DNA of 64,000 nt from JAMWDF01 sp964645405 (lineage in GTDB: Bacteria > Ratteibacteria > UBA8468 > B48-G9 > DSTR01), in the NCBI GenBank assembly GCA_964645405.1, contig CAZYCA010000016.1, forward strand, positions 62,001-126,000, in the 5' to 3' direction. A program made the translations under genes and the position numbers. Numbering within the stretch: the stretch's first letter is position 1; each line of letters starts with the position of its first letter. Positions 51,085-60,298 of this stretch are shown in pieces. The notes beneath the pieces were generated by a model. The model saw only the letters and a program-made list of their open reading frames with translations. It searched no databases and was not told the DNA's origin.

Positions 51085-52314
51085 ATGTATCTGGCTGACT
51101 TCCACATTCATTCTCAGTTTAGCCGGGCGACCAGCCGGAGTATGAATATACCGGAGCTGGATAAGTGGGCTAAACTGAAGGGTATTCATCTTCTGGGAAC
51201 AGGGGATTTCACTCATTTTCTCTGGCTTCATCACTTACGGGAGAAACTGCAGCCAACGGAAAGAACAGGTATTTACAGGTATGGGCAGACAGATTTTGTT
51301 CTTACAGCTGAAGTTTGCCTGATTTTTGAACGAAAGGGAAGGGCTAAAAAAATTCACAACATTATCATCTCCTCCGGTTTACAGAATGCGGAGAAAATGA
51401 ACTCTTTTCTGGAACGTTATGGAGATTTGAATGTGGATGGTCGTCCTGTTCTTCATCTGGAAGCAGAAGAACTGGTCCGGCTGGTCCAGTCAGTGGATGA
51501 GTATGGTCTGGTGATTCCAGCGCACATCTGGACACCGCATTTTTCCCTGTTTGGTTCTAACTCTGGATTTGACAGCATTGAGGAGTGTTTTGGCAGAGCC
51601 AGTGAGGATATAGTGGCTTTAGAGACAGGGCTGAGCAGTGACCCGGAGATGAACTGGCTGTGGTCCAGACTGGACAGGTTTTCCCTGATTTCTGATTCGG
51701 ATGCTCATTCTCCGCAAAAATTAGGCCGGGAGATGAATGTTTTTAAGAAAGCTTTTGATTTACCAGAATTGAAAAAAATTCTTCAGGAAAAAGATAAAGA
51801 ACTTTTCCTCTTTACGGTGGAGTACTTTCCGGAAGAAGGTAAATATCATTATGATGGGCATCGGCAATGTAAGGTAAGACTGAGTCCGGAAGAGACAAGA
51901 AAGCTGAATTATCTCTGTCCTGTATGTGGCCGTCCTGTGACTGTAGGGGTGCTTCACCGTGTGACACAGCTTGCTGATAGAACAGGTGGCGTTTATCCTG
52001 CCCGGGTAATACCCTTCAAAAAAATTGTCCCTCTTGACCAGATTATTGCCTCTGTTGTTAACAAACCTTCTGAGTCGGTTGCAGTCCAGAGTATTTACCA
52101 GGAAATAGTTGGTAAGTTTGGTTCAGAATTTGCTGTTCTGTTTGAAGCCAGCGAAGAAAGTCTCCGCCATTTGTTAGATTTCCGGATAGCTGAAGGTATT
52201 CTTCTTATGCGCCAGGGCAGGGTCCACGTTCAGCCAGGCTACGACGGTGAGTTCGGGAAAGTGCAGATACTCCTTGAATCTTCTGAAAGTGAAGAGCAGC
52301 AGGCCCTTTTTTAG
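51085..52314 (+). CDS. Endonuclease Q-like PHP-domain protein
   Basis: 409 residues, the usual length for archaeal and bacterial EndoQ. The PHP active-site clusters are YLADFHIHSQFS (H-x-H, about 5), LLGTGDFTHF (about 34), LTAEVCLIFE (about 73), VIPAHIWTPHFSLFG (about 145) and LISDSDAHSP (about 204). A zinc-finger-like element is split as CKVRLSPEE and LCPVCGRPVT (about 259-287). A short C-terminal domain holds the GFD/RIAEGILLMRQG region. EndoQ cuts DNA 5' to deaminated bases and abasic sites. It shares operon structure with lpxK, whose 5' end it overlaps. Confidence 0.87.
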   Translation: MYLADFHIHSQFSRATSRSMNIPELDKWAKLKGIHLLGTGDFTHFLWLHHLREKLQPTERTGIYRYGQTDFVLTAEVCLIFERKGRAKKIHNIIISSGLQNAEKMNSFLERYGDLNVDGRPVLHLEAEELVRLVQSVDEYGLVIPAHIWTPHFSLFGSNSGFDSIEECFGRASEDIVALETGLSSDPEMNWLWSRLDRFSLISDSDAHSPQKLGREMNVFKKAFDLPELKKILQEKDKELFLFTVEYFPEEGKYHYDGHRQCKVRLSPEETRKLNYLCPVCGRPVTVGVLHRVTQLADRTGGVYPARVIPFKKIVPLDQIIASVVNKPSESVAVQSIYQEIVGKFGSEFAVLFEASEESLRHLLDFRIAEGILLMRQGRVHVQPGYDGEFGKVQILLESSESEEQQALF

Positions 52315-53374
52315 CGCGGTCTATCGCAGTTTTCTTTTTCAGCGAAGCGGGCTGGTCTGGTCTTTTTTAACGGCGCTCATGTTACCCTGGTCTCTTTTCT
52401 ACCTGCTGCTTGTGGAAGGCAGGCGGCTTTTCTCTCGTCCTGAAAAGTACAAATTCAAAGTAGTCAGTGTCGGTAACCTTACCGCCGGGGGCACAGGGAA
52501 GACAACGCTGGTACATCTCATGGCAAAAGTACTGACAGATAGTGGCAGGAAAGTAGTGGTCGCGGGTAGTGGCTTTGGCTCTTCTGGTTCCATTCTCTGG
52601 GCGGAAGGTCAAAAGATAGTGGACCCGGAATCCTTTGGCGATGAAATGGTAATGCTGGCAAGAAAACTGCCCCGGGTAGTTTTCATCAAGGGGAAGGGAA
52701 AGAAAAACCTTTTGAAGTTGGTAGCGGCTGAAATACATCCTGATGTGGTTTTGTTAGATGATGGAATGCAGTGTTACGGAATAAGAAAAGATCTGGAAGT
52801 TGCTCTTGTCGTTGCCAGGAATCCTTTTGATAACGGTTTCTTACTTCCCGCAGGACTTTTGCGGGAACCCTGCAGAAGGCTAAGAAGGGTTGACGCCATT
52901 GTGATTACTAATGCTTTTGAGATTTCCAGCGAGAAAAGATGCAGACTTCTGGAGAGATTGCTTCGTTATGGGAAACCAGTTTTCTTTATGAACTACCGGA
53001 TTATTGATTTCGTGGATTATTCTGGAAACATTTATACCGGAAGAGATATTACCGGGAAAAGGGTTCTTGCCTTTGCTGGTATCGGACAACCTCTCTGCTT
53101 CTTCTCGTTAATAGAAAATTTTTCACCTGGTTGTCTTTTCCCGGTTGTTTTTCCAGATCATTTTCGTTATCGCTTCCAGGATGTTGAGGAAATAGGCTAC
53201 CTTGGTAAAAAATTAGGTGTTGAGTGGTACTTGATGACGGAAAAAGACGCAGTGAAGGTTTGGCGGTTAAAAGAAGAAAAGAACTTTTTAGCCGGCAGAG
53301 TTTCTGTTAGTTTTGAAGACCAGCGGGGAAATAAAATAGGTGTTGACAGAGTGCTGACTTCTGTAATAGACTAA
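52289..53374 (+). CDS. lpxK: Tetraacyldisaccharide 4'-kinase (lipid A synthesis)
   Basis: The frame is open from 52247; a GTG at 52289 gives the N-terminus length expected for LpxK (about 60 residues before the P-loop) with only a 26-nt overlap. About 361 residues. It has an N-terminal membrane helix (VWSFLTALMLPWSLFYLLLV, about 19), then VGNLTAGGTGKTTLVHL (Walker A, about 64) and the Asp-x-Gly region VVLLDDGMQCYGIRKD (about 154). PAGLLREPCRRLRRVD, then DHFRYRFQDVEE and MTEKDAVK close the fold. It phosphorylates the lipid A disaccharide at the inner membrane. Supports a diderm envelope. Confidence 0.9.
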   Translation: MKSSRPFFSAVYRSFLFQRSGLVWSFLTALMLPWSLFYLLLVEGRRLFSRPEKYKFKVVSVGNLTAGGTGKTTLVHLMAKVLTDSGRKVVVAGSGFGSSGSILWAEGQKIVDPESFGDEMVMLARKLPRVVFIKGKGKKNLLKLVAAEIHPDVVLLDDGMQCYGIRKDLEVALVVARNPFDNGFLLPAGLLREPCRRLRRVDAIVITNAFEISSEKRCRLLERLLRYGKPVFFMNYRIIDFVDYSGNIYTGRDITGKRVLAFAGIGQPLCFFSLIENFSPGCLFPVVFPDHFRYRFQDVEEIGYLGKKLGVEWYLMTEKDAVKVWRLKEEKNFLAGRVSVSFEDQRGNKIGVDRVLTSVID

Positions 53375-53421
53375 TCGGACTGAGATAATCTGTATCAGGG
53401 GGGATTTTAAAAGGGGGATAT

Positions 53422-54357
53422 ATGGCGGTGAATGCGACTCAGTTTATCAAAGAAAAGGTTCAGGAATTGAAACAAGCAATTAAAGATAAAAGAGCTCTTT
53501 GTGCTGTTTCCGGCGGCGTGGATAGTATGGTTTCCGCGTGTCTTGCCCAGCGGGCGGTGGGGGAAAACGCAATAGTGCTATTTCTTGACGACGGTCTTAT
53601 GAGGGCCAATGAAGCCAGCCAGGTAGCTGAGTTTCTGAAGAAACAAAATATTGAATTGCAGGTCTGGGAGGTCGCGAGTAATTTCCTGGAAGCGCTGAAA
53701 GGACTGATTGACCCGGAGGAGAAAAGAAAGGCTTTCCGGGAAGTTTTTTATAAAACACTGGGCCAGGCAGTGCGCAGTTACTCAGCGGACTTTCTTATCC
53801 AGGGGACTATTGCTGCTGATATTGTAGAGACGCAAAAAGGGATAAAAACCCAGCATAACGTTCTGGCACAGATAGGACTGAACCCAGCGTTGTATGGTCT
53901 GACAATTCTGGAACCACTGAAGACACTTTTTAAGGATGATGTCCGTAAAGTGGCTAAAGCTCTGGGATTGCCGCAGAAAGTTTATACTCGCAAGCCCTTC
54001 CCCGGACCAGGCTTAGCCACGCGGATTGTTGGCGAGGTGACTCCGGAGAGAGTAGAGAAGATAAGGATGGCTACCTCCATTGTGGAAGAAGAAATTACCG
54101 GAGAATCAATCTTCCAGGTTTTCCCTGTTCTTTTGAGTGACCGTGCCACAGGGATAGTGGAAGGAAAAAGGGTGCTGGGTGAGATTATCGCGCTCAGAGC
54201 CGTGGAATCTAAAGATGCTTTGAAAGCTTCTCCCTGTAAACTACCCTGGTCTAAGCTGGAAAAGGTAAGAGACCGGTTGCTGAAGAGTGTACCAGGAGTA
54301 ATCAAGGTGGTCTATGATATTACACCAAAACCGCCCAGCACCATTGAGTATATTTAA
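53422..54357 (+). CDS. guaAB: GMP synthase, ATP pyrophosphatase subunit B (stand-alone)
   Basis: 311 residues. PP-loop SGGVDS at 30-35, LFLDDGLMRANEASQV (about 52), LIQGTIAADIVETQKGIKT (about 126-144) and the dimerisation-domain signature RKPFPGPGLATRIVGEVT (about 190). The C-terminal PPSTIEYI is also family-specific. There is no glutaminase domain in this protein, so it is the two-subunit form known from archaea and some bacteria. No GuaA A-subunit gene is visible next to it. It makes GMP from XMP with ammonia supplied by a glutaminase. It is 12 nt before purF. Confidence 0.9.
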   Translation: MAVNATQFIKEKVQELKQAIKDKRALCAVSGGVDSMVSACLAQRAVGENAIVLFLDDGLMRANEASQVAEFLKKQNIELQVWEVASNFLEALKGLIDPEEKRKAFREVFYKTLGQAVRSYSADFLIQGTIAADIVETQKGIKTQHNVLAQIGLNPALYGLTILEPLKTLFKDDVRKVAKALGLPQKVYTRKPFPGPGLATRIVGEVTPERVEKIRMATSIVEEEITGESIFQVFPVLLSDRATGIVEGKRVLGEIIALRAVESKDALKASPCKLPWSKLEKVRDRLLKSVPGVIKVVYDITPKPPSTIEYI

Positions 54358-54369
54358 AGGAGAAAAATT

Positions 54370-55695
54370 TTGTTAGAAGAACTTGAAAACTGCGGGGTCT
54401 TTGGTTTGTGGTCCGGTAAAGGACCAGTGGTGGAACAAATCTATTATGGTATTTTTAAACTTCAGCATCGTGGTCAGCGCTACTGCGGGATAGCCACCTG
54501 GGATGGTAGTATCCGTTTGATAACACATGCTGGTTTTGTACGCCACAGCTTCAGTCTGCAGGACTTTCATTACCTCACGGGAAATCTTGGTATTGCCCAT
54601 GTAAGCCTGAAGGAATTACAGCCTATGGTCTTTCACTCCCGTTTAGGTTCCTATGCCTTAGCGTTCAGCGGGAATATTATTAACAGGGAACTGCTAAGGC
54701 ACAAATTATTTCAGGCAGGGCATGCGTTTTCCACCGAGACAGACACGGAAATTTTAGGCAGGATTCTGTCGCAGGGGAAAACTATCCTGGATGGTTTCCA
54801 GCAGATTTATCGCCTGGTGAAGGGTTCTTTCAGTCTGGTGGTGCTGACACCCAGAGGAGTTTATGCTGCCAGAGACATACACGGTTTTAAACCATTGATT
54901 CTTGGCCGTTCCGGGAGAAAACTGGCAGTATCATCTGAGTCCAGACCGTTTGACCTGTTAGGCTTAAAAATTGTTCGTGATGTCAGACCAGGAGAGATAG
55001 TTCTGCTGAACGGTGACGGCATCAAGAGCATCTGGCAGGCAGCAGAAGTAAGACCGGCGTTCTGTGCTTTTGAGTGGGGATATATTGCCTCTGTGGATTC
55101 GGTGATTGATGGAGTTCCTGTTATCCGGGCCCGGCATAACTTTGGGATAAAATTAGCCAGAAGGGATGAAGCGGAAAACCTCAAGGTGGACATAGTTTCC
55201 CCGGTGCCTTTTTCCGGAATCGGCTGTGCCCTGGGTTATCACCATTACTCAGAAGTGCCCTATCAGGAAAGTTTTCTTATAGACCGGTTTGCCAGTCGCA
55301 GTTACACCCCACTGGTTCAGGAAGAAAGAGAAAAGGAAGCCAGAATTAAACTTTCTGTTATCAAGGATAATGTCAGACGCCAGCGGATTGTGCTGTGTGA
55401 TGATTCTATTGTCCGGGGGACACAGATTCGTAACAAGGTTCTGGAACTGAAACGAGCTGGAGCCAGAGCTGTTCATGTCCGGATTGCTTGCCCTCCTTTG
55501 ATTGCTCCCTGTCGCTACTCCATTTCCACACGTTCTTATGAGGAACTGGTGGCTCTGAAGTATTCGGTGGAAGGTATTTGCCGTCTTATTGGTGCGGATT
55601 CCCTGAAGTACAACACCATGGAAGATTTTGTGGAAGCAATTGGATTACCGCCAGAAAAACTATGTCTTTCCTGCTGGACAGGGAAATACCTTTGA
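54370..55695 (+). CDS. purF: Amidophosphoribosyltransferase
   Basis: 441 residues from a TTG (AGGAG 8 nt upstream). Nucleophile Cys8 in ENCGVFGLW follows a 7-residue propeptide, as in B. subtilis PurF. Glutaminase domain to ~240; PRPP loop VLCDDSIVRGTQIRNKV (about 337). The four cysteines that hold the Fe-S cluster in the Bacillus-type enzyme have counterparts: FCAFEWGYIAS (about 234), APCRYSIST and the C-terminal LCLSCWTGKY. First committed step of purine synthesis. It sits between guaAB and hisH. Confidence 0.93.
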   Translation: MLEELENCGVFGLWSGKGPVVEQIYYGIFKLQHRGQRYCGIATWDGSIRLITHAGFVRHSFSLQDFHYLTGNLGIAHVSLKELQPMVFHSRLGSYALAFSGNIINRELLRHKLFQAGHAFSTETDTEILGRILSQGKTILDGFQQIYRLVKGSFSLVVLTPRGVYAARDIHGFKPLILGRSGRKLAVSSESRPFDLLGLKIVRDVRPGEIVLLNGDGIKSIWQAAEVRPAFCAFEWGYIASVDSVIDGVPVIRARHNFGIKLARRDEAENLKVDIVSPVPFSGIGCALGYHHYSEVPYQESFLIDRFASRSYTPLVQEEREKEARIKLSVIKDNVRRQRIVLCDDSIVRGTQIRNKVLELKRAGARAVHVRIACPPLIAPCRYSISTRSYEELVALKYSVEGICRLIGADSLKYNTMEDFVEAIGLPPEKLCLSCWTGKYL

Positions 55696-55747
55696 AGTGA
55701 AAAGTGCCGCATAAGAGATTAAGGGAAAAAGGTCACAACTAAATCCT

Positions 55748-56377
55748 ATGACAGCAGTAGTTAACTACGCTCTGGGCAACATTTACAGTGTTTTAGCAGC
55801 AACAGCCAGATGTGGAGAGAAGGTTTTTCTCTCTCATAGGCGGCAGCTTCTGGAGAAAGCTGATTGTATTATATTGCCTGGAGTGGGTGCCTTCTCTGAA
55901 GGAATGAGGAATCTCAAGCGCCTTGGGCTGGACAATTTTCTGCGGGAACAGATATGCTCCGGGAAACCGTTTTTGGGAATCTGTCTGGGTTTACAGTTAC
56001 TCTTTGAATGGAGTGAGGAAGGGAATTGTCCGGGTCTGGGAATTCTTCCTGGCAGGGTTGTCCGGTTCCGGAAAGATAGCCTTCTGGTTCCCCATATGGG
56101 ATGGAACCAGGTACACTGGCAATCGCCTGGCAAAAAGTATCTGCAAATGTGCGGTCAGGATTGTTACTTTTACTTTGCCCATTCCTACTATGTGATTCCC
56201 CGGGACAGGAAGGTGGTTGCCGGTGTTACTCACTACGGCGGGAAATTTGTTTCTGCTATTTGCTGGAAAAATGTCACCGGGGTCCAGTTTCATCCGGAAA
56301 AAAGCGGAAAATCGGGTCTTTCTTTTCTCTCCGTTTTTCTGAAACAGAAAGAACAGAATAAGGAGCAAGGTGAATAG
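55748..56377 (+). CDS. hisH: Imidazole glycerol phosphate synthase, glutaminase subunit
   Basis: 209 residues. Triad class-I amidotransferase: Cys79 in LGICLGLQLL, His182 and Glu184 in VQFHPEKS. PHMGWNQV (about 115) is specific to HisH. It hydrolyses glutamine and passes ammonia to HisF. It overlaps hisF by 8 nt. No other his genes are in the window. A paralogous pair serves LPS amidino-sugar synthesis in some bacteria, but no WbpG-type partner is seen here. Confidence 0.9.
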   Translation: MTAVVNYALGNIYSVLAATARCGEKVFLSHRRQLLEKADCIILPGVGAFSEGMRNLKRLGLDNFLREQICSGKPFLGICLGLQLLFEWSEEGNCPGLGILPGRVVRFRKDSLLVPHMGWNQVHWQSPGKKYLQMCGQDCYFYFAHSYYVIPRDRKVVAGVTHYGGKFVSAICWKNVTGVQFHPEKSGKSGLSFLSVFLKQKEQNKEQGE

Positions 56378-57134
56378 CCTCGCTAAGAGAATTATTCCCT
56401 GCCTGGATGTGCATGCCGGCAGGGTAGTCAAAGGTGTTTGCTTTAAGCAGTTAAAGCCAGCAGGAGACCCGGTACGGCAGGCTTCCTTTTACAGTGAGCA
56501 GGGCGCAGATGAACTTGTTTTCCTGGATATCAGTGCCACAGTGGAAGCCAGGGTAACGATGGCAGAGGTGGTTAAAGAAGTCGCTAAGGTGGTATTTATT
56601 CCGCTAACTGTGGGCGGGGGTATAGGTTCCTTAGGCGATATGGAAAGACTTCTTCAATCCGGGGCTGACAAAATCTCCATCAACACAGCAGCGGTAAAGA
56701 ACCCGGAGTTAATCAGACAGGCAGCAAAAAAGTTTGGTAGTCAGTGCGTTGTGGTAGCGATAGATGCCAAAAAGATAGGAAGAAAAAAATGGGAAGTTTA
56801 TGTAGAAGCAGGTCGGAAACCAACAGGGCTTCTGGTAAGAGACTGGAGCCGGCAGGTAGAGAGTTTAGGCGCAGGAGAAATATTGCTGACCAGTATTGAC
56901 CGGGACGGTACCGGTTCCGGTTATGATTGTGATTTGACCAGAACGGTCGCTGAAAGTGTTAGTATCCCTGTCATTGCTTCAGGTGGTGCTGGTTGCCTGG
57001 AGCATTTCTACCAGGTTCTTAATGAGGGTGAAGCAAGTGCTGTGCTTCTGGCATCCCTGGTTCATTTCCGGCAGTTAAAAATAAAAGAAATAAAGGATTT
57101 TCTCTGGCAGCGAAACGTGCAGGTAAGATTATGA
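56370..57134 (+). CDS. hisF: Imidazole glycerol phosphate synthase, cyclase subunit
   Basis: 254 residues from a GTG with AAGGAG upstream. (Beta/alpha)8 barrel with catalytic Asp13 (PCLDVHAGRVVKG) and Asp132 (VVAIDAKK), phosphate loops TVGGGIGS (about 80) and SGGAGCLEHF, and SIDRDGTGSGYD (about 175). All canonical residues are present, so it can do the histidine-pathway reaction giving IGP and AICAR. AICAR links it to the purine genes just upstream. Overlaps the ELM1-like gene by 4 nt. Confidence 0.93.
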   Translation: MNSLAKRIIPCLDVHAGRVVKGVCFKQLKPAGDPVRQASFYSEQGADELVFLDISATVEARVTMAEVVKEVAKVVFIPLTVGGGIGSLGDMERLLQSGADKISINTAAVKNPELIRQAAKKFGSQCVVVAIDAKKIGRKKWEVYVEAGRKPTGLLVRDWSRQVESLGAGEILLTSIDRDGTGSGYDCDLTRTVAESVSIPVIASGGAGCLEHFYQVLNEGEASAVLLASLVHFRQLKIKEIKDFLWQRNVQVRL

Positions 57135-58222
57135 AAATCGTAGTCTTGGATGATGGAAACAGGGGTAATTTTGTACAGGCTTGCGGAATAGCAAAAGCTG
57201 TCCCCGGAGTAGAAATGGAAATCTACGAAGTGAGATTTAGTGGTCTCAGGTATCGTCTGCCGGGGAGAAAGGGAGAATATAGTCTGGCACCAAAGTTAGT
57301 CGCCTTATTCTGCCTTTTTCGTTTATGGAAGCAGGCGAGGAAGCTGCTTTCAAAATTTTTGCATACGCAACTGGTGCTATCCCAGGAGAAGAAAAACACA
57401 TGCTTTATCTCCGCTGGCTCCTTGCTGGCACCTGTAAATCTGGCCCTCGCCAGAAACTGTCAGGGGTGTTCAGTGGTAGTTATGACACCATCTTTGCTTC
57501 CTCTTTCTCTATTTGACCTGGCTATTATTCCGTATCACGACTGGCTGCGTATCAAACGGCGTGGTGATAATATTCTGGTCACTCTGGCCTCTCCCAATGA
57601 GGTAAACCCGGAATCTTTAAAAGAAGCAGAAAATGTTTTTCGACAGATTGTCAAACTGCCTGCGGAGGCGGAAGTAATTGGCATTCTTATCGGAGGCAAT
57701 GACCAGAATTACCAGGTTACTACAGGTTGGATAAAAAGGCTTCTGTCTGCCTTAAAGAGATATGCGAGCAACCGCAAAAGCTGTTTTCTCTTTACTACCT
57801 CCCGGAGAACACCGCTGGAAGTGGTAAAATATCTGAAGCAACAACTGGAAACTTTTGATAATGTTGCTTATGCGGAATATCCCGGGTTTGGAGCAGGAAG
57901 GAGTCTGTATCGCGGGATTCTTTCCTGTTCTCAGACTCTGATTGTCAGTGAAGATAGTGTGAACATGATTTCCGAAAGTATTAGTTCTGGCCATAAAGTA
58001 ATCATTGCTGGTGTAGCAAGGAAAAAGAAGAAACTGATTTTTGACAGAACTATTAAAAAGATATGCGAGGAGGGTTACGCTCTTTATGTTTGTGAATCGG
58101 AACTGGAAAATCTCGGCTCTTTTCTGGAAAAAGCCCGGAACATTTTTTTCAAAAGGCTCTCCGAGGCGGAAAAATGTGCCCAAAAAATATTGCAAATCTG
58201 CCAGTTAAAAGGATTTTGCTGA
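57131..58222 (+). CDS. ELM1/GtrOC1-family putative nucleotide-sugar or glycosyltransferase-like protein
   Basis: 363 residues. COG3660-type layout: N-terminal Rossmann-like half, LAIIPYHDWLRI (about 129), GILIGGNDQNYQV (about 185) and the signature SEDSVNMISESISSGHKVI (about 274), which matches the V-T-x-DS-x-SM-x-SE motif of the ELM1 family. Bacterial members lie in LPS/envelope clusters and have a GT-B-like fold; the activity is unproven. It joins the hisF gene to the GT9 genes. Confidence 0.78.
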   Translation: MKIVVLDDGNRGNFVQACGIAKAVPGVEMEIYEVRFSGLRYRLPGRKGEYSLAPKLVALFCLFRLWKQARKLLSKFLHTQLVLSQEKKNTCFISAGSLLAPVNLALARNCQGCSVVVMTPSLLPLSLFDLAIIPYHDWLRIKRRGDNILVTLASPNEVNPESLKEAENVFRQIVKLPAEAEVIGILIGGNDQNYQVTTGWIKRLLSALKRYASNRKSCFLFTTSRRTPLEVVKYLKQQLETFDNVAYAEYPGFGAGRSLYRGILSCSQTLIVSEDSVNMISESISSGHKVIIAGVARKKKKLIFDRTIKKICEEGYALYVCESELENLGSFLEKARNIFFKRLSEAEKCAQKILQICQLKGFC

Positions 58223-59202
58223 TAGGAACAAGCTGCCTGGGGGATAATTTACTGCTCAGTCCAGCGATGAAGTTGATTCGTGATACTTTCAAAAAGGCAG
58301 AAATAGACCTTGTGGTAGGATCTGGCAGCAGGGAATTTGCGGAAAGCCATCCCTGGTTTTCGCATTACTACATTCTGCAGAAGAATTCATTCCGGGAGTG
58401 GTTAAAATCTTTAAGCCAGCTAAGAACCATCCGTTATGACCTGGTGGTTGATTTCCGAAACTCATTGTTGCCGTTTCTCCTGCGAGCAACCTACAGGATG
58501 ACTTTTTTCTGGGCAGAACTGCAATCAGATAAGTTTTTCACTCATGAAAGTGAAAGGGTAATGGAACTGTTAAAACCCTACTTCAAAATTCCTGATAAAA
58601 TCAAGCTATATTTCCCGCTTCAACCTTCCGAAAAGGAAAAAGCAGAAAAGTTCTTGAGGGCTCTGGAGATAAAACGTTCGGATGTTCTTGTTTGTATCAA
58701 TCCAGGGGCTAACTTCCCGGGGAAACGCTGGCCGGTGGAAAATTTTGCTCAGATTGGACAAAAACTAATTGCTGAGTACGAGGCAAAAATTCTGGTTGTA
58801 GGTGGTGCCTTTGAAAAACCACTGGCTGCTGATTTATGTGGAAAAATTGGCGAAAAGGGTATTTTAAACCTTGCTGGGCGGACCAGTATTCGGGAATTAG
58901 CTGCTATCCTGGAAAGGTGTGACTTGATGCTCACCAACGATACCGGACCAATGCATCTGGCTGTGGCTGTCGGCTGCCCGGTGGTGGCTCTTTGTGGCCC
59001 GGGAAATCCCTACCGTTACGGACCGCTGGGGGAGAAAAACCAGGTTATTCACAGCGACATCAGCTGTTTCCCGTGCAGGTATCCCACCCGGTGCAGACAA
59101 AACTTTGCCTGCATGAAAACAATTGAGACAGAAAAGGTTATCCATGCCTGTCGCTTTATTCTGGACCAGGGAAAGCAATTATACCTTTTTGACCTTGACT
59201 GA
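58174..59202 (+). CDS. GT9 heptosyltransferase-like protein (WaaF-type)
   Basis: 342 residues; start at the ATG that overlaps the ELM1-like gene by 49 nt (MCPKNIANL). GT-B fold of the ADP-heptose:LPS heptosyltransferases: RILLIGTSCLGDNLLLSPAM (about 12), NPGANFPGKRWPVENFAQIG (about 172), LTNDTGPMHLAVAVGCPVVALCGP (in parts, about 249-272) and the late Cys-rich FPCRYPTRCRQNFACMK. The sugar donor may not be heptose in this organism. Two GT9 genes flank a GT4. Confidence 0.87.
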   Translation: MCPKNIANLPVKRILLIGTSCLGDNLLLSPAMKLIRDTFKKAEIDLVVGSGSREFAESHPWFSHYYILQKNSFREWLKSLSQLRTIRYDLVVDFRNSLLPFLLRATYRMTFFWAELQSDKFFTHESERVMELLKPYFKIPDKIKLYFPLQPSEKEKAEKFLRALEIKRSDVLVCINPGANFPGKRWPVENFAQIGQKLIAEYEAKILVVGGAFEKPLAADLCGKIGEKGILNLAGRTSIRELAAILERCDLMLTNDTGPMHLAVAVGCPVVALCGPGNPYRYGPLGEKNQVIHSDISCFPCRYPTRCRQNFACMKTIETEKVIHACRFILDQGKQLYLFDLD

Positions 59203-59236
59203 AATACCAGCTGGTAGCTATCCAGTTTTTTAGAGA

Positions 59237-60298
59237 ATGAAAATAATTTATGTGGTACCGGAGATGCAGCAGGGTGGGGTGGAGGAATGTACTTATGACT
59301 TAGCCAGAGGAATGGTCTCTCTGGGAAACAAAGTTTGGCTGGTCAGTTACGGTGGTCATCTTTTAGAGGAGTTGAAGAATTATGGAGTACAGACAAGGAA
59401 GGCACCTGTTCACAGGAAAGATTTGTTTTCTTTTCTCCGGTCGTTGTCCATTTTGAAGCATCTCTGTCAGGAGTTCCAGCCTGATATCATCCATTGTATG
59501 AGCCGTGTTCCGGCCTGGGTTGGTTACCTGGCTGTACGTTGCTATCCGGATATTCATCTGGTGACATCTTTCCACAGTTTCTACAACCGGCACTGGCCCA
59601 GTCAGATAATGGGAAAAGGAGAAAGGGTGATTGCGGTGAGTAGAAATGTGGCAGAATATGCCAGGGATGTCTTCCGGGTTCCAGAGAAACGGTTGAGGGT
59701 GGTGCGGAATGGCATCAAAATGGAAGAGATAAAGAAGATTTTAGAACCAGAGCTGGTGCGCATTGGCACACTGGCCAGATGGTCTAAGGGAAAGGGTTTC
59801 TCGCTTTTTCTCAGGATAATAAAGCAACTGGTAGAAGACGGGCAAAAAGTGAAAGGAGTGCTTGGTGTTGGTCCGGGTGAAAGAGGCAACTTAGCCATCC
59901 GGGAATTGAAGAAGGAGATAACAGAACATAGTTTAGGTGCACGGATTGAATTACTGATAAATCCCCGGCGGGAAGATTTTTTCAGCAGGATTGACATCTA
60001 TGCTGGTTGTTTTACCAGACCAGAAGGTTTTGGACGGGTTCTGGTTGAATCTCAGTGGTGTCAGGTAGTGCCGGTTGCCTCCTGCCTGGGCGCAACGAGG
60101 GAAGTTATCTGGCAGGGCAAGACCGGTTTTCTGGTTCAGCCCCGGGTAGAATCATTTGTGGAGAAACTGAAGTTCCTCATTGAGAATCCGGCTGTCCGAG
60201 AAAGGATGGGACAGGCAGGAGCCGATTGGGTGCGAAAGGAGTTTTCTGAGGAACGGATGGTGAAAGAAACTCTGGATATTTACCGGGAGCTGGTGTGA
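59237..60298 (+). CDS. GT4 family glycosyltransferase
   Basis: 353 residues. N-terminal acceptor domain starts VPEMQQGGVEECTYDLA. GT-B C-domain: VRNGIKMEEIKKI (about 156), IGTLARWSKGKGFSLFL (about 175), and the donor-binding E-x7-E region FTRPEGFGRVLVESQW (about 256-271). RMGQAGADWVRKEFS closes. Likely builds the LPS core or another surface glycan. Overlaps the next GT9 by 4 nt (GTGA). Confidence 0.9.
   Translation: MKIIYVVPEMQQGGVEECTYDLARGMVSLGNKVWLVSYGGHLLEELKNYGVQTRKAPVHRKDLFSFLRSLSILKHLCQEFQPDIIHCMSRVPAWVGYLAVRCYPDIHLVTSFHSFYNRHWPSQIMGKGERVIAVSRNVAEYARDVFRVPEKRLRVVRNGIKMEEIKKILEPELVRIGTLARWSKGKGFSLFLRIIKQLVEDGQKVKGVLGVGPGERGNLAIRELKKEITEHSLGARIELLINPRREDFFSRIDIYAGCFTRPEGFGRVLVESQWCQVVPVASCLGATREVIWQGKTGFLVQPRVESFVEKLKFLIENPAVRERMGQAGADWVRKEFSEERMVKETLDIYRELV

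Noticed and set aside
55748..57134. HisH/HisF as the LPS amidino-sugar pair (WbpH/WbpI-like context)
   Set aside because: HisF retains all canonical catalytic residues and no WbpG-type PP-loop amidotransferase is adjacent; guaAB is clearly of the GMP synthase family.
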